Of a stretch of 64,000 nucleotides of DNA, positions 60,721 through 64,000 are shown one piece after another. This DNA is from Croceibacterium_B sp035470785 (GTDB taxonomy: Bacteria; Pseudomonadota; Alphaproteobacteria; Sphingomonadales; Sphingomonadaceae). Where the stretch lies: assembly GCA_035470785.1 (NCBI GenBank), contig DATIQN010000018.1, positions 124,001 through 188,000 of the forward strand. The letters are read 5' to 3'. Under the pieces are notes generated by a model. The model had not been told where the DNA came from. It saw only the letters and a list, made by a program, of their open reading frames with translations, and searched no databases. Positions within the stretch are counted from its first letter, which is position 1. The number at the start of each line of letters is the position of its first letter. A program made the position numbers and the translations under genes.

Positions 60721-60878
60721 TCGTCCCGCACTCCGATGAAGCGGTCCAGCATCCGGTTCCAAAACTCGAGCAGCGCCGCCGGTTCAATGTGACCGCAAAC
60801 GTCCTTGACGTAGCTAGCAGCGAGCGCCGCCTCCACGTCGTCCTCTGTCGCGTTACGAAGGGCTTCTGGGTCGATCAT
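60717..60878 (-). CDS. small acidic hypothetical protein, 53 residues
   Basis: From ATG 60878 the frame encodes 'MIDPEALRNATEDDVEAALAASYVKDV' in part and ends 'FIGVRDD', a mostly helical acidic protein with one Cys. There is no signal or recognised domain. Support is a plausible amino-acid composition and the tidy fit against the upstream neighbour; it may be spurious. Confidence 0.4.
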   Translation of the reverse strand: MIDPEALRNATEDDVEAALAASYVKDVCGHIEPAALLEFWNRMLDRFIGVRDD

Positions 60879-60966
60879 GCAGCTATGTTCCCCGATTCCC
60901 ACCTTCAGGCAACCCCGTTCCTGGCGGGACCTCGCGCTAGAGGTTGGCGACGATTACGACAGGTTG

Positions 60967-60995
60967 GGAATGTCTGCTTTGGGTGGAAAGCGGAC
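60967..60995. repeat. short palindromic intergenic repeat
   Basis: GGAATGTCTGCTTT, GGGTGG, AAAGCGGAC form a hairpin (9-bp stem with one G-T pair). The same element occurs as two inverted-orientation copies at 61677-61734. I recognise this 'GGAATGTCTGCTTT' family as common between genes of sphingomonads. Confidence 0.7.
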
Positions 60996-61001
60996 GATCC
61001 T

Positions 61002-61580
61002 TCAGAATAGTGGCCAACTCTTTCTCTGGACTGCATTCATCGGACCTTTGTGCGAGCAGCCACCAGGTGGAAGCAGTCCGTTCATCGCATTAGCAAAGCT
61101 CGTCGAATAGAGTGGACGGACCCGGCACCAATAACCGCGAAAGCCCTGGTTCTCGCGCAGCACCGCGCCCCAGGCGCCCCGCTGCCGGTCAAATTCCTCC
61201 TCGTCATAAAGCCCCATCCGATACTGGTAATGTACATCTTCCCAATATCGCAGCAGCGCATTTGACCGCATGTCGAATTGATATTCCTCCGTAGGGGTCA
61301 GCTGAGCGCCCTGAGCGCCACGGTACAGCACGTCGGTCAGCTGTTGGTTGTTGGCAGTGTCGAACAATAGCGTGACTATGCCCGCAGACAGCTGGTGCCG
61401 CGTTTGGGCACGGGTCATTTTCTCGCTTTGATCCAGTTCGACGATGACGACCACAAGACCCGCGATTGTGACTATGTTCGCGCCGAAGGCGAGCCAACCG
61501 CTCAGACTTTCGAATTTCGATCTCCGTTCGGCTTTGCTCTGTGGTCTCTGGTCAGGAGGTGTTCCAACGGACTTCTTCAT
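61002..61580 (-). CDS. membrane-anchored hypothetical protein
   Basis: This 192-residue protein has a basic N-terminus, one membrane helix (about 30-50, 'NIVTIAGLVVVIVEL') and a helical domain with 'RYWEDVHYQYRMGLYDEEEFD' (in part EDVHYQYRMGLYDEEEF), 'RGYWCRVRPLYSTSFANAMN' (in part) and a C-terminal tail. Similar proteins occur as unnamed hypotheticals in many marine proteobacteria, in my memory. The ATG at 61580 precedes 'KKSVGTPPDQ'. It is bordered on both sides by members of the short palindromic repeat. Confidence 0.65.
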   Translation of the reverse strand: MKKSVGTPPDQRPQSKAERRSKFESLSGWLAFGANIVTIAGLVVVIVELDQSEKMTRAQTRHQLSAGIVTLLFDTANNQQLTDVLYRGAQGAQLTPTEEYQFDMRSNALLRYWEDVHYQYRMGLYDEEEFDRQRGAWGAVLRENQGFRGYWCRVRPLYSTSFANAMNGLLPPGGCSHKGPMNAVQRKSWPLF

Positions 61581-61676
61581 TGTCGTGACGCCTTCAACAT
61601 GAGGCACAGAGCCGTTGCTTCAAGGGAACGCGTATCAGAAGAGCGGGTCTCGGCAATGATTTGATTCAAGCAACGT

Positions 61677-61734
61677 CCGCAATGGGTCGAAAACAGACAT
61701 TCCCAGAATGGCCGCAATGGGTGGAAAGCAGACA
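61677..61734. repeat. two copies of the palindromic repeat
   Basis: The 23-base core CCGCAATGGGT(C/G)GAAA(A/G)CAGACA occurs at 61677-61699 and again at 61712-61734, 12 bases apart. It is the reverse complement of the element at 60967. The copies lie between two leftward genes, past the end of the sigma-factor gene. Confidence 0.75.
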
Positions 61735-61754
61735 GTCCGCTTCGCGTTAAGGCT

Positions 61755-62435
61755 TCAGTCGCAGACTTGTGTGGCCGACAGCTTGAGTGAATCGATCACC
61801 CTAAGCGTCATTCGTTCGCAGTCGGGGCCAGCGAACGGAAAGGTTCCGACCAGCGCGCTGCGAAGTTCCGGAGCCAGCGCATCCTTCAGCTTTCGGCGCG
61901 CTCGAAACAGGCGGGTCTTGACGGTCGCAATCGGAATATCGAGGGCCTGCGACGTACTTTCGATCGACAGCCCTTCGACCTCCCGCAACACAAACACAGT
62001 GCGAAATGCCTCAGGAAGAGCCGCGATCGCCGTCTCCATGATCTTGCGCAGTTGCTCGCGGGCAAGGGCTTCATCAGGAGCGTCGATTTTTCGGTGATCA
62101 TTTAGCATCGTCACTCCTTCCGCCTCGAGCCGGGAGCGACGACGACTGGCTGTGCGCGACCGGCGCAGCGCCTCGTGAATCACGATCCGGGTAAGCCAGG
62201 TCGAAAGCGCAGAGCGCCCTTCGTATTGCTCAATGGAAGCAAAGGCCTTCAGATAAGCCGTTTGCACCGCGTCTTCGGCTTCGCTTTGTTCTCTGAGGAT
62301 GCTCCAGGCGGCGCGGAACAAGCGTTGATTGTTGGCCGTGGTGACAAGCCTGACGGCCGCTTCCTCACCGGCCGCGCACCGCCTTGCGAGCTCGATATCG
62401 TCCGTCGCGAGAAGCGGGGCCGGCTGGGTGTTCAC
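61755..62435 (-). CDS. ECF-type RNA polymerase sigma factor
   Basis: This 226-residue sigma-70 family factor has region 2 ('RLFRAAWSILREQSEAEDAVQTAYLKAF', in part SEAEDAVQTAYLKAF) and region 4 ('LPEAFRTVFVLREVEGLS' and 'IPIATVKTRLFRARRKL'). It ends in a 35-residue extension with 'FPFAGPDCERM' and a late Cys. No anti-sigma gene is next to it. GTG at 62435 overlaps the cupredoxin stop (GTGA), so it is the last gene of a three-gene operon DUF4142-cupredoxin-sigma. A self-controlled promoter was not identified. Confidence 0.92.
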   Translation of the reverse strand: MNTQPAPLLATDDIELARRCAAGEEAAVRLVTTANNQRLFRAAWSILREQSEAEDAVQTAYLKAFASIEQYEGRSALSTWLTRIVIHEALRRSRTASRRRSRLEAEGVTMLNDHRKIDAPDEALAREQLRKIMETAIAALPEAFRTVFVLREVEGLSIESTSQALDIPIATVKTRLFRARRKLKDALAPELRSALVGTFPFAGPDCERMTLRVIDSLKLSATQVCD

Positions 62436-62758
62436 AGGCCCACCTTCAGCACGCCCTTCATCCCGGGATGATATTTGCACGCGAACGCAAAGACGCCCGC
62501 CTTTCCCAAGGTCATCCTGCCTTTCTCGCCCGGAGCAAGGTCGACATTGAAATGACCTGGAGCGGTTGCGCTGTGACGGAATATATCACGGTTCTCCCAG
62601 ACAATCGTGTCGCCCACCCGCAAGTTGGACGGGATCGGCCCAAAGCTCAGGTTGTCGATCACTACGCTAACCGTTCGGTGGACCGGCTTCGCCGTCGCCA
62701 TGCCGGGCTCAAGTGGTGCCATCGCCGCAATCGCGGCGAAGGCAAGGAACTTACTCAT
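62432..62758 (-). CDS. cupredoxin (amicyanin/plastocyanin-like)
   Basis: This 108-residue exported blue-copper-type protein has a short signal and four type-1 copper ligands: H62 ('IFRHSATA'), C94, H97 and M100 in 'FACKYHPGM', the C-x2-H-x2-M spacing of amicyanin. It would carry electrons or copper in the periplasm. The stop overlaps the sigma gene, and the start overlaps the DUF4142 gene (ATGA). Confidence 0.92.
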   Translation of the reverse strand: MSKFLAFAAIAAMAPLEPGMATAKPVHRTVSVVIDNLSFGPIPSNLRVGDTIVWENRDIFRHSATAPGHFNVDLAPGEKGRMTLGKAGVFAFACKYHPGMKGVLKVGL

Positions 62759-63279
62759 TTCAGGCTTGCCGCAAGATGTTCGGCGTGGGCTTCGTGTTCG
62801 GTGAAGAGAGTAAGGCCGGTCTCGAGCAGAGACTTGAGCTCGCCGTTCGTTGCGGAGGGGATCAGGGTGTTGGCCAACGCTCCGTTGACCGTTTTGTGGT
62901 AGGCCACCTCATTGGCGGCATAGGCTCGATCGAAGCTACGGCCATGAAGGTGTGAAAGGCGGCGAAGCGTAGCGGCAGCCTGCTTGCTCAGGCCGGCACT
63001 CGTGGGGTTAGCTTCAGGGGTCACATGGAGTTTTTTGACCAGCGCGAGCGCCTTGTCGTTCACCGCCGAATGATCGCGGACCATTTCGGCCGCGAAGGAG
63101 CGAACATCCTTGTTGTGCGAACGGGCAAGAGCCTGCTTGCCGGCGGCGACGTCGATTGCGCCCGCGGTATAGGCAATATGAGCGATTTGCGGGTCGGTCG
63201 GCCCCGCGGCAAGCGCTGGGCTTGAGGCGCAGGAGACAAGAAGAGCCGCGATCGCAACTCGGAGCGTCGTATGAGCCAT
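62755..63279 (-). CDS. DUF4142 exported helical protein
   Basis: This 174-residue protein has a signal peptide (ALLVSCASSPALAAG) and the DUF4142 four-helix ferritin-like fold: 'IAHIAYTAGAIDVAAGKQALARS' (in part), 'VRSFAAEMVRDHSAVNDKAL' (in part RDHSAVND), 'YAANEVAYHKTVNGALANTLIP' (in part) and 'HEAHAEHLAASL'. The conserved His residues may bind metal; the function is unknown. It leads the operon with cupredoxin and sigma factor. ATG at 63279. Confidence 0.9.
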   Translation of the reverse strand: MAHTTLRVAIAALLVSCASSPALAAGPTDPQIAHIAYTAGAIDVAAGKQALARSHNKDVRSFAAEMVRDHSAVNDKALALVKKLHVTPEANPTSAGLSKQAAATLRRLSHLHGRSFDRAYAANEVAYHKTVNGALANTLIPSATNGELKSLLETGLTLFTEHEAHAEHLAASLK

Positions 63280-63597
63280 ATGGAAATTCCTGACAGAATT
63301 GAGCGGTGTTGCTCGACCGTTAGATACCGTTTCTGTTTTTGGGTTCCCGCAACCGAACGACGGCTCTGAGTGACCGCCTTTCGGCGTAAGCGGAAGGTCG
63401 CCTCTTCTCGGTCAGGAGAACCAAGATCCGACGATCGACTGGCGGCCACGCTTTGCCACGCTGGCCGGCCTAGATGCGCGCTACCGAAACGCGCTCCGCC
63501 TAGACCGGGTCGCCTGCCATCGGACAGTTGGCGACGCTCCTCTGTGCGTCAGTTTTGAAACCCCATCTCACCTCTGACGGCGCCGGAAAACAGGCAC
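63280..63597. other. 318-base non-coding gap
   Basis: This holds the promoter region of the leftward DUF4142 operon (a GGAATTTCC palindrome is at 63282-63290) and the end of the LysR gene. No gene was recognised in it; the longest frames are arginine-rich and unconvincing. Confidence 0.5.
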
Positions 63598-64000
63598 CTA
63601 GACGATTGATACAGGCCCTTGCTTGTCTGGCCGTACAACTGCTGGCGCACCAAACTCATTTGACTTTGGCTGGTGAGGACTAAGCAATCTGCCCTGCAGG
63701 AAATCGAGGAGAGCATTGACGCCTGGCTTAGCCGCTTTGTGCGTGGGAACCTGCGCCTTTATCCACATTGGTGGGGGACGAAACTCGGGCAGCACATGCC
63801 GGAGCGTCCCGTCGGCGAGATCGTCTTCGGTAAGGAACGCCGGCAAGATCGCTATGCCGAGGTTCCGTCGTACGGCCTCACGCAGGACTATGGTGTCGTT
63901 CACGGATAGGCGCGGGCTGACCGTAAGCCCGACGTCCCCCTCATCACCATAGAAGTGCCACGTCTTCCCGTGGAGTAAAGATACCAGGCAGTAATGCTCG
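63598..64000 (-). CDS. LysR-family transcriptional regulator, 3' end (partial)
   Basis: This is the C-terminal 133 residues of a LysR regulator's effector-binding domain, read from the window edge: 'WHFYGDEGDVGLTVSPRLSVNDT', 'AVRRNLGIAILPAFLTEDDL', 'LPEFRPPPMWIKAQVPTHKAAKPGVNALLDFL' (in parts). The late 'G.aILP.fl' and 'P..v.aLLDFL' elements are typical of LysR. The DNA-binding HTH lies beyond the edge. The tail after 'LLDFLQGRLL' is longer than usual. Confidence 0.85.
   Translation of the reverse strand, partial: EHYCLVSLLHGKTWHFYGDEGDVGLTVSPRLSVNDTIVLREAVRRNLGIAILPAFLTEDDLADGTLRHVLPEFRPPPMWIKAQVPTHKAAKPGVNALLDFLQGRLLSPHQPKSNEFGAPAVVRPDKQGPVSIV

Overview
The window is high-GC, densely packed bacterial chromosome from an alphaproteobacterium, most likely a sphingomonad (Sphingomonadaceae/Erythrobacteraceae). 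The indications are the grpE...dnaK-dnaJ arrangement, the dusB-ntrBC-ntrYX-hfq-hflX block, the fused IspDF enzyme, PhaR, the lipA-ratA pair and a family of short palindromic intergenic repeats of a kind I associate with sphingomonads. Short stop/start overlaps (ATGA, GTGA, TGATG) join many neighbours, so most genes sit in translationally coupled operons. No insertion sequence, integrase, CRISPR array or phage gene was seen.

Layout. 0-4 kb: the grpE 3' end, then a leftward run of a cysteine hydrolase, an indoleamine 2,3-dioxygenase, a PH-domain membrane protein, an HExxH protein and a PCuAC copper chaperone. 4-9.5 kb: dnaK (with a heat-shock-type promoter), dnaJ, radA, cvpA and an Fe-S scaffold gene. 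9.5-16.9 kb: MFS transporter, alr, phaR, proS, rnr and a universal stress protein. 17-21 kb: pyruvate dehydrogenase E2, a thioesterase, a secreted hydrolase and lpdA. 21-23 kb: a small ORF, tRNA-Ser and two paralogous secreted proteins resembling DUF8021. 23-32 kb: cell-wall enzymes (MltB type, RlpA/SPOR, DacC), then tmk-holB-metG-tatD-MBL hydrolase-small membrane protein, and mazG. 32-41.7 kb: hflX, a tandem double Hfq, DUF1801 and the nitrogen two-component systems NtrYX and NtrBC with dusB. 41.8-47.8 kb: ispDF, a secreted protein, pncC, ratA, lipA, carbonic anhydrase, a NYN/LOTUS protein and DUF1206. 47.8-50.4 kb: a MerR regulator and a divergent glutaredoxin-MauE fusion plus Met-rich outer-membrane protein. 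50.4-59.1 kb: two lipoproteins and mutL leftward; mreBCD-mrdAB rightward; tRNA-Lys. 59.1-64 kb: an accessory-looking stretch of orphan genes, hairpins and repeats, then a DUF4142-cupredoxin-ECF sigma operon and the 3' end of a LysR regulator gene.

How genes work together. DnaK, DnaJ and GrpE form one chaperone machine. E2, LpdA and LipA serve lipoate-dependent dehydrogenases. MreBCD with PBP2 and RodA builds the elongation machinery, complemented by the MltB/RlpA/DacC remodelling enzymes. NtrBC and NtrYX sense nitrogen and redox state, and the adjacent Hfq and HflX act after transcription.

The most interesting items are the 195-residue tandem Hfq whose second Sm domain has lost the arginine rim, the MerR-controlled glutaredoxin/MauE-outer-membrane protein cassette with a textbook 19-bp-spaced operator, an NtrX without the GAFTGA loop, and two places where a gene seems to start at a CTG overlapping the preceding stop (CTGA).
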